64,000 nt of DNA from Ramazzottius varieornatus (Eukaryota > Tardigrada > Eutardigrada > Parachela > Ramazzottiidae): NCBI GenBank assembly GCA_001949185.1, contig BDGG01000017.1, positions 496,001 through 560,000 of the forward strand, written 5' to 3'. Within the stretch, counting starts at the first letter, position 1. Each line of letters begins with the position of its first letter. The notes beneath the pieces were generated by a model. The model ran no database searches and was not told the origin of the DNA. It worked only from the letters and a program-made list of their open reading frames with translations. Shown piece by piece: positions 1 through 11,841 of this stretch. The translations under genes were made by a program, and so were the position numbers.

Positions 1-481
1 TGAGAAATCCCTTCAAAAGTTATGTTCCCACGAAGCCCAGCAAAGCTTCCAACGTGTGCAGCGGTTCAGTTGAATTGACACCCAAGTCGTTTTCAAAATC
101 CGCTCTCGCTGACGGACTTCAGCGACGGGCGTCGTACGAAGCTGTACTCTCCCGATAGGAAATTATGAGACAGTAAAAATTACGGGATAGGCGGAAAGGA
201 CGGCAAAAAGAAAATTCGACCGTAGAAAAGGATCGAAAAGTGTATTTCTGTGAATCGGTCGCGTACGTACGTGCTTCCGGACCGCCCTAGCGAAAAGGCC
301 TGTCCCATAATCTTTACTGGTCGATAATTTCTCATCGTGCGTGTACGGAAATTGCAGCGACACTGTGTTCATCGAAACTTGTACGCTCCATTCTCTGAAT
401 TGGCAGAAAAGTAGAAGTGCCAGTTGGTAACGACCTCGGGGCTGCCACGCGTAAAGCCATGTCTTACGCATGTGAGTCCTC
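1..481. other. no gene recognised
   Basis: I see no coding exon with recognisable similarity here. A 135-codon open frame on the minus strand overlaps the last GPCR exon and has no domain-like character. The stretch probably holds the 3' flank of the minus-strand GPCR. Confidence 0.4.
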
Positions 482-2006
482 CTATCCATCAAACCCTCCC
501 TTCCCTCCTTGAACTTGCACCCACCGTACTTCAAGGTCGTGTCCCCAAACAGCTGAGGAATTTCGCCCACCGCTCAAGTCTCGGAGCGGGTGGCTTTGTG
601 CTTGGCGCTCGCTGGAGTTTGACACATGGCTGGATCCGATTTTTCGCATGATCCACTTCTTCCTGTCCGCGCACTTTCGGAAAAGCGTGGTTGTTTGAAA
701 TACATAATACAGATTCATTACCCCTTTGCGGTAGTCTTCATTCAGCCCCAGGCAAATAGCCTACGACATGCAAGTAATCGGATGTTCCACGTATTGAATA
801 GTAACGAAATATTATTCAGGCGACTCAGCGAACATACTCCGCACAAGTGTTGTATCAAGTAACGCACGTCTTCGGTATTACTGGCCAAATGTGCGCGCCA
901 TGTGGAAACACCACCACCGGCAACTGCTCTCCTTCCCAGCGACGCACGTTGTCAGTATTATTAGCTAGCAGCCTGCGCCACTTCGGAAGTCGATGCTGTC
1001 GGCTTTGTTTGTCTGCAGGACGTCGCCGTGGCTGAAGAGACCAGATATTTTCTAAGCAGTGATACTTACGGGGTTAAACGTGTACTCGGCAATGATGATG
1101 ATTTTAAACCAGCTGGGCAGCAACGGCATTAGAGCAAACAACATAGGTGCCACCGATTTGGTCACAAAGTAGGGTAGCTTGCACAGGGTTCCCCAGATGA
1201 AAGAAAGCAGCAGCATCTTTGCTACTTGCAGCCGTCGTCGATACAGCATAAACTGGGCACCGTCCCGAGCATTTTCTGCCGGAGCGGGGGCTCTTCGTGT
1301 AAAGTAGATTTTGAATGCCCGAACAATGACTGCGATCGAAGCTCCAGCAATGAGAAACCAAGGTATGAAGGTCATGGCGGACACCAACAAGTGGCCCACC
1401 TTCCCCTTAGCACTGAACTCGCACTGTTCCACTTCTTCGGTTCGAACCAGGCCCCCGAAGAGGGCGGTGAGTACCATGACGAGGAAGCTGAGTGTCCAGC
1501 TTGTTGTTAGCAGCATCAAGTTGACTTTCATGCTGCAGAACTTGGAGTAGTTGTGAGGATGCTAAATGGCGAAATGACGCGGTTGAATGCCAGGCAGACT
1601 TCGGTCCAGTTGGCCGTGACGTAGATTTGGTAGGTTAGTAAGGAGTGATAAAAGCAGTAGGTATCGGACATATGGGCGGAATATAGTAGAGGGATACTGA
1701 CGAGAGGCAGAACTGGACAACAGCATAGAACATAGAGGAATAGTAGGTTGGCAATGAGAATGTGACTGGCGCCCTCTTGCTTGTTAGCGCAAATAATCCG
1801 GATAAGAACCATGAGCAATAAGAGATTGAGGAAAAAGCCCAAAGTACCCAGGATGGTGGATAGGGCAAAACCAGCTTGGATTTCCGCCTTGTACTCCCGC
1901 AAGTCAACCTTTCGACTGACGTTCGATTGTCCCGTGACCTAGCTCTCCTTACTGAAAAGAATCTAGCAGTTGAACGGACCGTCCTTTGCAATATGAACCA
2001 ATTCAT
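482..2006 (-). CDS. orphan rhodopsin-class (class A) GPCR, with a frame break
   Basis: Seven-transmembrane receptor, ligand unknown. Predicted exons are 1953..2006 (ATG at 2006), 1070..1908 and 482..760. The first intron is only 44 nt with a weak AAAG acceptor. TM1 starts about residue 30. A Cys precedes TM3, and the DRY position reads NRV. An ECL2 Cys lies in EQCEF and TM6 has FIWGTLCKLP. TM7 ends FNP at donor GTAAGT (1064..1069), and the next exon supplies AICLGLNEDYRKG, so NPxxY becomes NPAIC followed by a helix-8-like stretch. The frame breaks once in intracellular loop 2: upstream it reads NRVISPF, and downstream HPHNYSKF is one frame over, near position 1567. One inserted base would restore a normal loop. 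This is either a pseudogene lesion or a sequence error. The second intron (761..1069) holds diverged TGGCGCA hairpins. It resembles the plus-strand GPCR at 18.5 kb in TM6/TM7 layout. Confidence 0.72.
868..985. repeat. diverged TGGCGCA hairpin pair (intronic)
   Basis: Two degenerate inverted repeats lie side by side inside GPCR intron 2. The first runs from GTAACGCACG to GTGCGCGCCA and the second from GCGACGCACG to CTGCGCCACTT. Loops carry the GTATTACTGGC-like sequence seen in other family members. This is the most decayed copy in the window. Confidence 0.55.
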
Positions 2007-2574
2007 CGGGGGTGATCACGGAGGATTGGTTTAACACTGCTGAGAAATCGATCACGGATGGGATCTTGCTGGAAGACCTTGAGTTCGAGCTTTGAATGAA
2101 CGGACTTGGTCACTGAGGGTTGGATGTTTGTATCCCCTTATTTGCTGTGTGGGAGAATGGCGGATAAGGTCATTTCCCGTTTCGTTGTTCATGTGCCGAT
2201 GATGGCTCCTGATTATTTTAATTTTAATATGGGTGAATGCCTAGACCTTTGTTCATGAAATATTTCCAACTACGGAGGTGTTTTATTTTCGGCTACACGA
2301 TCACGCTAATCAAATTGGACCGAATAAGCTGCCCCTCGTACTACCAAGAATTTAAATTTCATTCTGCACCTAGTCATCAAGAGCGAAACTCCCGTTATGC
2401 GTACATAGAAGAGAAGAGGATACAGTTTGCCATCGTTTCCTACGTCTCTTCAACAGCTCTATTTTCAATACTCTTCTACATCTGTATTATAAATCAGACA
2501 GATTTAGAAAATTTAATGTTTTTTCCCCAGCCCTCCGTATGGGGCGCAAAAGTTCTTTGCACAATGTATAAATG
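2007..2574. other. intergenic, nothing recognised
   Basis: This stretch separates the 5' end of the GPCR from the 3' end of PLC-delta A. It is AT-rich (for example ATTTTAATTTTAATAT near 2215). I found no supported exon; a 121-codon open frame here has no family character. Confidence 0.4.
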
Positions 2575-5500
2575 TCAGTGTAGGTCTGAATCTTGCTCGT
2601 AATACTCGACATAAAGAAATAACGTTGCAGGCTCCAGCGCGTTGTCGGCTTTATCATACAGTTCCACGTGCCGATATCCTGCAAACAGACCGTATTCAGT
2701 AGACCGAAGAACCTACCACATGGAGGTTCGTGAGGGGACGACACAGCATGCGCATATTGACTTCCGCGGTAAGCTACCTTGCTGAACGCAGCTAACAGGC
2801 AGACTGTAATGTCCAATCAACTCATCCACCGCTCTTGAGTTTCTGTCTACAACTTCCAGACGAAGTACCGCAATCTCTGGCTCATGGACCACAAACTCGA
2901 ACTCTTGATTCCAGATTGGGTTGAAACCTGTGTACAGCTAACTTGATCAGATTGACAATTGTGGATTTAGCCAAACAAACTCGACAAGATCGATGCCCTA
3001 AGTGGTGTTCTCTTTCAACCACTGGCACTGTAAACGTGCGCCACTTTGTAAGAACAGTCTTGTCGAGGCCACCAAGTGGCATAAACTTCCGGCCCATAAC
3101 ACTGGGGCACGCGCAACTTAGGAAGACAAGCCTGCCCAGTTGATGCGTACCGTTATTTTTGAGGAAGGTGGTCTTTTCTTTCTTGCAGTCTCTCTGGCAC
3201 CCAAAAACTTGCACGGTGACATAGGGATCAGCGATATCTTCGCCATCAATAGCACCCGGTTTCGGTAACTGTTGCGCACTGATAACCGTCACGCTCAGAA
3301 CCATCGCTTTCCGTCCCGCTACGAACTTTTCAAAATCCACCTCTTCTTTCCGCATATACTCGGGTTTCAGCAGATATCCACACCCGCCATTATCCATGAA
3401 CAGGGCTTTGTACGCGCGGGTCTCCGGCTGCTTATCTTGGTAGTTCAACGCTACGATCTGACAGCCTGCTCGCAACATCGGTATGGGGTTGTAGTTGCTG
3501 GAATCGGTCCGTAAACCATCGGGGTAGATGCGCACTAGTTGACGCCGACAGTGACCGATCAGCCCCTGCATGTGAACGTCCTCGCTGAAGCCTTCTCTGA
3601 ACTTCGTTTCGGACAGCGAGCTCATCTCGTAAAATCGCTCGTTTTCTTTAGCGTGACTCAATGAACGGAACTTGACGGCATGTAAGTATACTCCGGAGGA
3701 GAAGTTTTCGGATATTTTAGACAAGACGCGTCTTACGTTAACCTTCTCGTGGATTGTTGTGTCAGTTACGTCTTCAACTGGCACAGTTCTGGCCGGCTCG
3801 ACAATAAGGTCATCGTCATCCTTGGAGGACTCGGAGTCCCCACGGCTGATGCCGATAAACTTTTTCCCTTTCAGTATGACTTTGCCCCTGAGCTTCTCGG
3901 GCGAAGGTAAGGCTGAGTCGGTGCTGGAAGGAAGGTCAAAGTATAATGCACTTCCCAGGCAGGTACGGAGGCACGTTGCCATAAGGTCCTGTTGGTCCAA
4001 TGAACAGTGGTTCTCGATTGAGAGGATGATGGGGTACCTAGAAGCGGAACAGTAGAAGTTCCGTCCAACGTCGGACTACGTTTATGAATACTTACGGAGA
4101 AGCTCGAAAGCCGTAATCACGAATAACCGCCACGACGTCCTTGAAAAGTATTCGAGAAGTAAAGGTGTGGCCATGAGTGACAACGGGCTCTCCGCTTGGT
4201 CCGTCCCAGCAGTCGACTAAAGGTATGGGATTGACGACTTCGTGATCAAGTGGATAGACAGGCTAATGAGCTCACATACTTTCAACACAGCGGCAACCTT
4301 TTAACAAACAGGAAATGTAGGCTTCCACACTACTGGTGCCCGTCAGTTGATTATCCAACAGGTACGTGTTGTGCTGGAAATAGAGAGACTGTATTTCCGT
4401 AGCGGAAAGACGTCTGCTCGAGTGTAGGATATCATCAAGAATGCGTTAGACTGCACCTACCGAGGAAGCTATGAAGTAATGGCTAAGAGGTTGCGACATG
4501 TCCTGGTACACTTGGTCCTTCTTCGGGTTGAACAAGAATTGCCGTTGGTTCAGAAGGTAACTTTGGAATCCTATGTTGAAAACGTCTTTGTCGTCACTGA
4601 TGTACGTTGAAACTAGACGGAAATGCATTACACGCGCCTAGCCCAAATTTGGACACGGACAAAACTGTGGGTAGCGGAGCGGAAGCGAGATTGCTCCGAT
4701 TGATGATTCATTTGATTGGACAACTTCACATACGCTGCCCACAGTTTTGTCCATGCCCACATGTAGTCCAGGCGCGTGCACAGCTACAGTTACAGTACAC
4801 TAACCTTGCATACTAAAATGCTTCTGTTCTCGGTTCTCGTCCACTGGCTCGAACGTTTCGATGACGAACTCACAGGCTTCGATTGTTTCTTTGTCCTCTC
4901 GCTGTGACGTCAGAAGGAACATCTGGAGATCGCTGGTTGTCCAGTATTTTTTGCTGGGTGCAGTGGAATACCTACAGTGAGTGGCCCGACCATAAGGCAA
5001 GAATTATACGTTATTCCCAGTCCAGCGTACTTTTCGAAAAGTTCTCGAATCTCCGAGCGCTCCGCCAAACTGGCGTAGAAGCGGTAGAAACCATTGGCGT
5101 CTAGGACGGGAGCCGTCGGGTCGTCGTCTCTGGTTATGGCTCCTGCATCCTACGGACGATAGCATACTACTATACGGCGACATGCTGTATACGCATGACA
5201 TCTTTACCATAAACACGCTAAGGGCTTTTTCGCAGGAGAAGAAGAGGTTTAGATGGCCCAAGAGGGTCATACATTCGTTGAAATTGAGATATCCGTCTTT
5301 TGAAGTGTCCGCAAGACGAAACTGCTTTTTGAGCCACCTTCAAGGCAGGAAAGTAACATTATTGATCAATAGAAAGTGAAATTTCGAGGTCCACAAAAGT
5401 GTTACGGTAACGCATCGGTATGCACTGTCACACCTTTCCAGCCGATCTTCCCGATCCTCGTGTTGACTTTTGCCGATGACATATTGGATAACATTGACCC

Positions 5501-6138
5501 AGCATTTGCATAAGTCCACAGAGGGAGCAACCAAGTTGACCGTGCTGCCGTTTGACATGATCAGGGAGAAACAGCGCTCTTCCGGGATGCGACCGGTGAA
5601 GCTGCGCGACTTGCTGCATATGTGGAAGACATCTGTTTTGTAACCGGTACGAACCTCCCGAAGAGCTGACAAATCAACTAAAACAATCAAAACCATCTTA
5701 TGTTCTTTCCAGATAAACAGGAACTGGAAAGCACAGAAAAACTGACTTGCTCGTGTCTTGGCTTGACATGTGGGGTAAAAGCGCGGCGAAGCATCATGGC
5801 AGTAGATGGTCTGATAGTCGGGATCCAACACGTACAGTCTGGAGTATAAATTCTTGGCCGCTGTAACTTTGAGTAGGACGGTTCCTTTCAGCAACACTTG
5901 GACGGATTTATCAACTGCAGAAACAAGTGATGATTACTGATGTCGACGCCGAGAGAAATATTTGATTGTAGGAGCATTTTACTGTATAGGAAAAATTTTA
6001 CTTACATTCTATTTGCTCAAAATGGACATCCGCCACAGCAGGTGCGCGCCCTTCCTTTTCTTTTCTCTGCTTGGCCAAGAAGCGGGCTTTCTTGGAGAAA
6101 CCCAAAACTCGAACGGCGGTTAACGCCATGTGCGCCAT
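2575..6138 (-). CDS. phosphoinositide phospholipase C, delta type (copy A)
   Basis: Hydrolyses PIP2 to IP3 and diacylglycerol at the plasma membrane; calcium-dependent in this family. Reading 5' to 3' on the minus strand: ATG at 6138 (MAHMALTAV); PH domain over two exons (5914 down to about 5440, with [10 protein letters not shown] and EERCFSLIM); EF-hand loop [12 protein letters not shown] near 5300; EF-like region (about 5150-4820); X domain with catalytic HNTYLL (about 4370) and VTHGHTFTS (about 4170), plus ENHCS (about 4020); acidic X-Y linker ([10 protein letters not shown]); Y domain ([18 protein letters not shown]); C2 domain ([10 protein letters not shown], then FNPIWNQEF). The last exon reads YRHVEL to stop at 2575. 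Both catalytic histidines are present, so it is probably active. Intron phases match copy B at 29.7 kb, for example inside VE|IDCWDG. Delta type is favoured by the N-terminal PH domain and the C-terminus ending soon after C2. Confidence 0.93.
2960..3085. repeat. TGGCGCA hairpin element (PLC-A C2 intron)
   Basis: Left end ACTCGACAAGATCG, stem AAGTGG and TGCGCCACTT, right end AGTCTTGTCGAGG. The outer GACAAGA / TCTTGTC pair makes the larger palindrome. It lies in the C2-domain intron, whose position is shared with PLC-delta B. Confidence 0.75.
4632..4790. repeat. fold-back repeat, CACGCGCCT family
   Basis: Inverted arms of about 50 bp flank a short unique centre, inside a PLC-delta A intron. 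Arms share ACACGCGCCT at the outside and GGACAAAACTGTGGG inside. Arm motifs match the palindrome at 16353..16502 (CACGTGCCTGG and GGACAAAACAGTTGG), so the two are members of one family. Confidence 0.7.
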
Positions 6139-7287
6139 CTTGTCCGGAACACACTGTCGAAAAATTTGCGGTGATGACTTTGCCCAGCAGTCATTGAACC
6201 GCTTCTAGCTCTTTGCTGGGGAATTAGATTTTAGCGTCTGCTGTCAGTATTCGAATTTCGCCCACTACAGCAGAGGACTTGGTCAAAAAGGACTTTATGT
6301 TACCAGAGTGAGTTCAGTACCCACTCTGATATTACCCATATCTACGGCTGTACCGTTGTGGTACTGCTTGTAGAGTAGAAGGAGTGTATCTCCTCTCCTT
6401 ACTGAAAAACACCTGTTATGAATGTTAGGTTGGCTGCCTAAAAATTTCGGCGTTCTAGGACGTCTCTTCATCGTTCATGACGCAGTCCGTACTCGGTACT
6501 GGCAACGCCCATACTTATCAGCTTTTGGCACCATACTGTTATTCTTCAAGCGCAAAACGTACAACAGCACTCGTACCGCGATGTGTCATGCTGTCCGTGC
6601 GCACTGAGCTTTCAGTCTTTTATTGAGCGAAGAGGTTTGGTTACGCTCAGTTGCACGAACCCCGTACTTGGGATTTCGCTCGTCAGATTTGAAGAGAATT
6701 CCTATCAGGCTGAGATTTACTTTGCAAGCATATTTGTCCATCAGGGGGATCGACTGACATCAGCTGTTTCTAGCCGAAGTGGCCCGGAATTCCAGAACTA
6801 ACTCGTTTGGCATTGTAGCAGAAGGTGGAGCGCGCGACGTGTCGTAACCTGGCGGCTTCGCTTGCGCCCGCTCTATTCTATTAAAGTGTGATATCACTGC
6901 AGTAGAGTCTTCGTCTCTGACTGCGCGACCCAAACGCGGTGTGATTCCCCGAGAAGTACCCTCCAAGCTGGAGGTCCCTCATTTCTTCCACCACCAAATG
7001 AATACCATGATGAACAAATACGTACGTAGAACAAGTGTCCTGGTCTGAAAAGCACTCGGCCACTTTGGCACTTCCCACCCGCAGCGGCCAATAGTACTGA
7101 GTTCGTGAAACGAAGCTTAGCTCATGGTTCATGAATCACTATGCATGGCCAATCATTTATAGCAAAACCTCACGCACTTTGAGTCCAAGGACTTTATCCG
7201 GTATCCACATTGAGCATGACGAATCCGACGTAGAGTACATCCACGACACACAAGTTAACTGAGGTTGCTACCGGCTATTTTATGGGA
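6139..7287. other. intergenic, no gene recognised
   Basis: Upstream of PLC-delta A. Open frames here are short, overlap on both strands and lack recognisable domains. The immediate upstream 100 bp should hold the PLC-A promoter, but I see no convincing TATA box. Confidence 0.4.
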
Positions 7288-7533
7288 TCTACCACACCTG
7301 CGCTAGCGGGCTCAAGCGAAGCCTGCCTGGAGGTTAACTTTGGTGTCATCGGAGTAGTCTTCTTTCAGTTTTCTTCTGAATGAATGCTCTATATCACCTC
7401 CAGTAAGAAGCCAAAAACGGAAAATCACCCAAAACCACCCGAAATCGTAAAACGTTTTCCAGCGTGCTGGGTTTCTGCTGACTGCTAGCCACCGACGCCA
7501 CTTTGGTCGCAAAACCCATTTACAGTCAAACAC

Positions 7534-7769
7534 AAATGGGCTCTGGGCAAAGCTCCTCAGGTGGATGCGGTCATGGCGTAGAGGCGCAGCGAATGGAAAT
7601 TCGACCAGGGCTGCTTTGGCTTGGGGCCAAAACTGAAAATTGTCGGCTTTCATCATTGCGGTCCCAACCCTTTCCCTCGGTTTGCCCTGACCCTCACCGA
7701 ATTTTCACCATATGTGCCTCTACGCCATGACCCCATCCACCTGAGGAGCTTTGCCCAGAGCCCAAATTT
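7534..7769. repeat. inverted repeat with about 53-bp arms
   Basis: The left arm (7534..7586) contains GGGCTCTGGGCAAAGCTCC and the right arm (7716..7769) its reverse complement, with only about three mismatches. The spacer is about 130 bp. No open frame of note; probably a fold-back transposon remnant. Confidence 0.75.
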
Positions 7770-8468
7770 GCAGTCGGAAAGATCGAAGCTAAAACTGAAA
7801 GACGAGTAAAACTGATGCTTTGTACTCACCCTGAGTACGGTCACGCTATAAAACAAGGTCAACAATGCCCAACGTACGAAGGGATGCAACGCGAAGTGGT
7901 ACCGGTGTGCAGTAGCGCGTTCCTCGACCTCCCACGGGAACCTCTAGGCCATGTCTATCTTGATATCAATGCTTTTACGTGATAGCTATGGCTCTTAGCT
8001 CTTGCCAAACCATGAGGTCGAAATGTCACTGATCCCTTCCTGGAGCTACAGAAATCCTAGAGGTGCATCATTCGCTGCATGCTACGCGTGGAACCAATGT
8101 TTCAGTCCATACAGCACTACACTGATCGACCAGAAAAATGGTCGATTCTTCAGACAAACACTGAATTTCACATCGGGATGGTGTAGAACGTAGTTCCGAA
8201 CCTCATACTAACAGGAAAAAAGCGAACTTTCGAAAAACGTATATTCCAGCATATTTGTACTTACAGTTCACTCGTTCGAAATCCATACACTGTTCTTCCA
8301 TTTTTATTGCACTGTAACATTGGTTCTACAGCGATCGACGCAGCTTTGAGATTTTCTGTAGCTTCAGGAAGGGGACAGTAGCATTTCTTCCTCATAGTTT
8401 GTAAAAGAGCAAAGAGCCATAGCCAGACCTGCACTAGCGCCTGGCCCTAGGGTGCCACGTCTAATATC
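7770..8468. other. gene-free stretch with a short match to 14.4 kb
   Basis: No gene seen. About 40 bp near 7960-7995 (GATAGCTATGGC and flanks) reappear inverted near 14395-14440, and CCACACCTGCGCTAGCGG near 7289 matches 14380 inverted, so an old dispersed repeat spans part of this region. Confidence 0.35.
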
Positions 8469-8616
8469 GTACTGTGATGCTTCATGAACTTCGCGAAGCA
8501 CGTCATCATACGACCGAAACATCCCTTAGGGGGTTTGTAGGGCAAAATTTCCGGACCGGAGTTCAACTGCACGCGTATGATGTTGTGCTTTGCGAAGTTC
8601 ATGAAGCATTACAGTA
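8469..8616. repeat. rearranged relative of the hAT-type MITE, in hairpin form
   Basis: Inverted arms of about 45 bp (8469..8512 and 8571..8616; GTACTGTGATGC / GCATTACAGTAC). The centre carries AACATCCCTTAGGG, TTTCCGGACC and GAGTTCAAC, clearly related to the interior of the elements at 14553 and 25035 (AACATCCCTTAGGG, ATCGGGACCAGGG, GGTTGAAC). It looks like an old internal fragment that was inverted or duplicated. Confidence 0.6.
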
Positions 8617-8689
8617 CATCGAATGGAAAAATTTTATTTTTTTCAGTAGATGATGGTTTGACTTCAAATTTGTACATACAATCTCCAAG

Positions 8690-11328
8690 TTTCGAACGCT
8701 ACTGGACAGAACATGTAGCGACCATCCAGCTCGCGGTACTTGTGTCTCTTGAGCTCTTCCGCCTTGTTGGCGGCATAACCAAGCTGCCCCGCTGATCCTC
8801 ACAGGTATGTTTCTGCAAGAGTGTCAACACAGGTTACATCTCAAACAAGAGCCTTACCTTGTTGCCACGGGATGAGCGTCAGTCCGTCAGGTCGTTTCTG
8901 GTCGTCCCTGAGGATCCCGTTGGGCTCGAGGACGTTCGGGACTTTACAGCTGATGCGGGCACGGTGGAGGGAGTCATTAAGAGCGGAATGTCTAGAATGA
9001 CGTCCGGCACTCAACTGACAAGACAAGCCGTGGTGCCCCAGCTCGTCGACAAGTTTTTGCAACGACAAACATGGGGCTCACAGAGCCTAGCCACAAGACG
9101 CGAACCAACTGAGATGCGAAACGAGTTGTCGTCCAGCAAATTACCTAAAACAGAAATGGGTAACGCATTAAGCCATGCTCCTGAGTCCTTAGCTGATACG
9201 GTAACTAGTCTGGCTCTTTCTACTTGGGAACTAGCATCCAGAAGGGTTTAGTAGTGCTGGTCAACTATCGGGATGTCCCATGCCTTCTGCGCTGATCGGA
9301 GAGTGAGAATGGGAGGCTGTGCGAATCTTTCTTCCTGCCAGAGGTTCATCGCTGGCGATACTATACTATTCACGTCGCCTTGAGGATAGATCTGTTTCAT
9401 CAGATCGAAAGCCGAGTGAACGGAAGCCGAAAAGGCCGGGAGAGCCAGTTCATCGACGCGTCTGATTCCGAGACCGCCCCTACTGACGGGAAGGCTTGAC
9501 TGCCGCCAGACCGTGTCGTCCATCGCGATGTTGGCGATTTTACCTACACATTTGCGGATGGTCCCATCAAAAGCTTGAAGGGAAGGAAGGCAACTGAAAG
9601 TCGGGTTGCTCAGGTAGACAGACAGTTCTTCAACAGAAACAAAGCCTGGTGGGCCGAGATTTTTTCCAAGCGTGTAGTCATGAGCTCAGCTTGTTGGATC
9701 TTTTCCTCTAGGACCGGAGGGATCGCTTCGGGGAGACTGGAGTTCCAAGTAGCGTTAGGGTCTCCTTGTCCGGAAATATTACGCCGGGGCAGAGGAGCTT
9801 CATTTTCTGGCGTGTAACTTGTTGGGTAGGAGTACCTCCACAGACAACAAACTCACATTTGGACGTATTGAGCTCGAGGCTCATAGAAGGGCCGATCTCC
9901 ACAATGGTCTGGAGGTCCCTACTTACCAGTTCGAAGTCTCCACCAAGCGTGGCATCGTCAAGATACCATACATTGAAGGGCGACTGAAGCGACTTGGACA
10001 GGTTCCGGGTCAGAAGACAGAACAATAATGGCCCTAGGGGGTCTCCCTGTTGAACCCCCCGGGCGGAAGGGATGACGTGCTCGCCGTAGATGAGATTTTT
10101 TGGCGATCTGTACATCTGAAAAATAAAAGGATAAATCTCGGGAAGGAACTTCTGGGCCTCCTCGAGTAGCCTGTCTCTGTGAACGGAATTGAAAGCATTC
10201 CTGAAGTCCAGTTTCAGCAAAGTTTGGCAGCCTGTCTGGCCTGAGAGGAAAGCTCTAGTGGAATGTACTGCTGCTTCGGCGCCGCCTCTAGTGCCATAGC
10301 CGAGCTGTTGGGGTCGTATAAGCTTGCCTGTGGCTTCCATCACTCGTTTACTGACGATCTTTCGAGTGTTACCGACCGCAATGGGCCTTATTCCCCCTGT
10401 CTTCTTCAGCAGAGCGATCAGCGAGGCACCATACAAGGCAGGGCAGACATCTTCTGGTACTTTGCCATCCAGCATCAAGCCGACCAAGTCGGCAAGTGCT
10501 TGCGCCAACTGTAGCGACATAGGATCCCTCAGACCCACTAGCAAGTCTTTCAGGTGCCGAGGGCGAAGACCATCAGGACCCCCAGCTGAGTCACAGGGGA
10601 TACTGCTTACAGCTGACATTAATTCCTCCGTGATGACTGGTGGCGAGGGAGGACCAAAGCACTCTTTCGAGGGGAAATGGGCATCTTGATGTTCGGGGGG
10701 ATGCTTTTTTCGTAGCTCTTCCAGAGTCTCTGTTGACATAGGGGCTATCACATCTTCGGAGGCGGGGACCCTAACGGCACCGCTGATATCGTCGCCGTTC
10801 AACTTCAGCTCCACTCTTCTCTTCATCTGCGAGTCTTCGTCGATCGAGTTCTTCCTCTGCTTTGTATTATTGGTTTGCGTTTTCGCAGTAGTATCTACCG
10901 CTGCAGCTGGCCTAGTGATGTTTTCTTTGACGAGAGTGGTAAAAGACTTCTTCTTAGAGGACGGCTCTGGAAATTTGAAAGCAACCGAGGGGAAAGTAAG
11001 TAGTTTTGCCAGTGTTCCACATCACTCTTTCTAACACAATCTCTCACAATATCGAGGAGGGCCGAAGCTGCAGTTATTCTCGCGCCACGTGGTATTCTTT
11101 GATCGTCGGGACAGATCGTTTGACAGGATTGACGGATCGGTTTTCGTCGTCAGCTGCTGAGGACTGGCTAAGGATGACTATTTGATCACGTAGCTTTCTC
11201 GGGGCTTCTTGGCATGGTCTTTTTCCTCGATGCTTGGTTAGGAAACCCTCTGAGGCAGCTGAGAAGCCACACAAGTCGCACTTCACTTTCGACTTTCCTT
11301 TAGATGCCATCGTGCTACAAAGAAACAT
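8690..11328 (-). mobile_element. decayed non-LTR retrotransposon with N-terminal zinc finger and RT
   Basis: Order on the minus strand: N-terminal region at 11328-11074 with a zinc-finger motif (KCDLCGF, then H and C about 12-17 residues on); low-complexity linker; reverse transcriptase at 10826-9708 with GGPDGLRPRHL, GVQQGDPLGP and catalytic YLDDA; then, in shifted frames, a C-terminal domain ([62 protein letters not shown]) ending about 8690. At least two frameshifts (about 9600 and 9000) and in-frame stops (one at ALV*DVT) show the copy is dead. Zinc finger upstream of RT is typical of the R2-like side of non-LTR elements, but I cannot place it in a clade by eye. Confidence 0.88.
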
Positions 11329-11616
11329 ACAGCAAGCAAAATATGCTCCACAAAATATCTGTCAGGCGAGGTGCGTAGGAAGCAACCTATGTGCGATCCG
11401 GGGGAACGCGTACGTTCACCCCGGAGTCATCTTCAAAAGGCCAGAGGGAGCAACTTTGTCGTTTCTAGTAGGGAAGTTGAGGCGAGCGTGAAGAATAATT
11501 GTGTTGCGTTTTCGACAATACGAGCTTGTGTAGGTGATTGATTGTTGAAACACCTGAAAAACTTCAAAGAGACCAATACTAATGTTACTTATTACATTCT
11601 AGACCTGCTCGAATTG
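11329..11616. other. intergenic, 5' flank of the LINE copy
   Basis: No gene recognised. It separates the zinc-finger end of the LINE from a plus-strand acidic open frame. Confidence 0.3.
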
Positions 11617-11841
11617 ATGACTGATTCCGCTGCCGGCGCCTTGAATGTCAACTCGGAGGATAACTGGGGTAAGAAAGGAACCCGCGATGAAGATGGACGA
11701 ATGGAGGAGGAACCCGAGGATGCAGAAGGAGAGTCCGACCCGGAAGAAGACGAAATGGAACCGGAAGAAGCAGGAGGTTTCGATGAGGTGGCGAATGAAG
11801 ACAAGGATGACGAGGACCAGCCAGAAGAAGACCATACGTAA
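11617..11841 (+). CDS. short acidic open frame, doubtful
   Basis: 74 codons from an ATG just after a TTCTAG acceptor-like site. More than 40% Asp/Glu, with runs such as EEEPEDAEGE. After the stop, another frame reads through polar sequence into a hydrophobic stretch (TFTASIFFLLVIFH, about 12000-12040), which might be a membrane anchor if the parts were spliced. No junction of normal length joins them: the only one I find would be a 24-nt intron. Alternative: purine-rich repeat DNA that is open by composition. Confidence 0.18.
   Translation: MTDSAAGALNVNSEDNWGKKGTRDEDGRMEEEPEDAEGESDPEEDEMEPEEAGGFDEVANEDKDDEDQPEEDHT

Noticed and set aside
1560..1580. A 17-nt GT...AG stretch that would repair the GPCR frame as an intron
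   Set aside because: Too short to be a spliceosomal intron in an animal; a one-base lesion or error is more likely.
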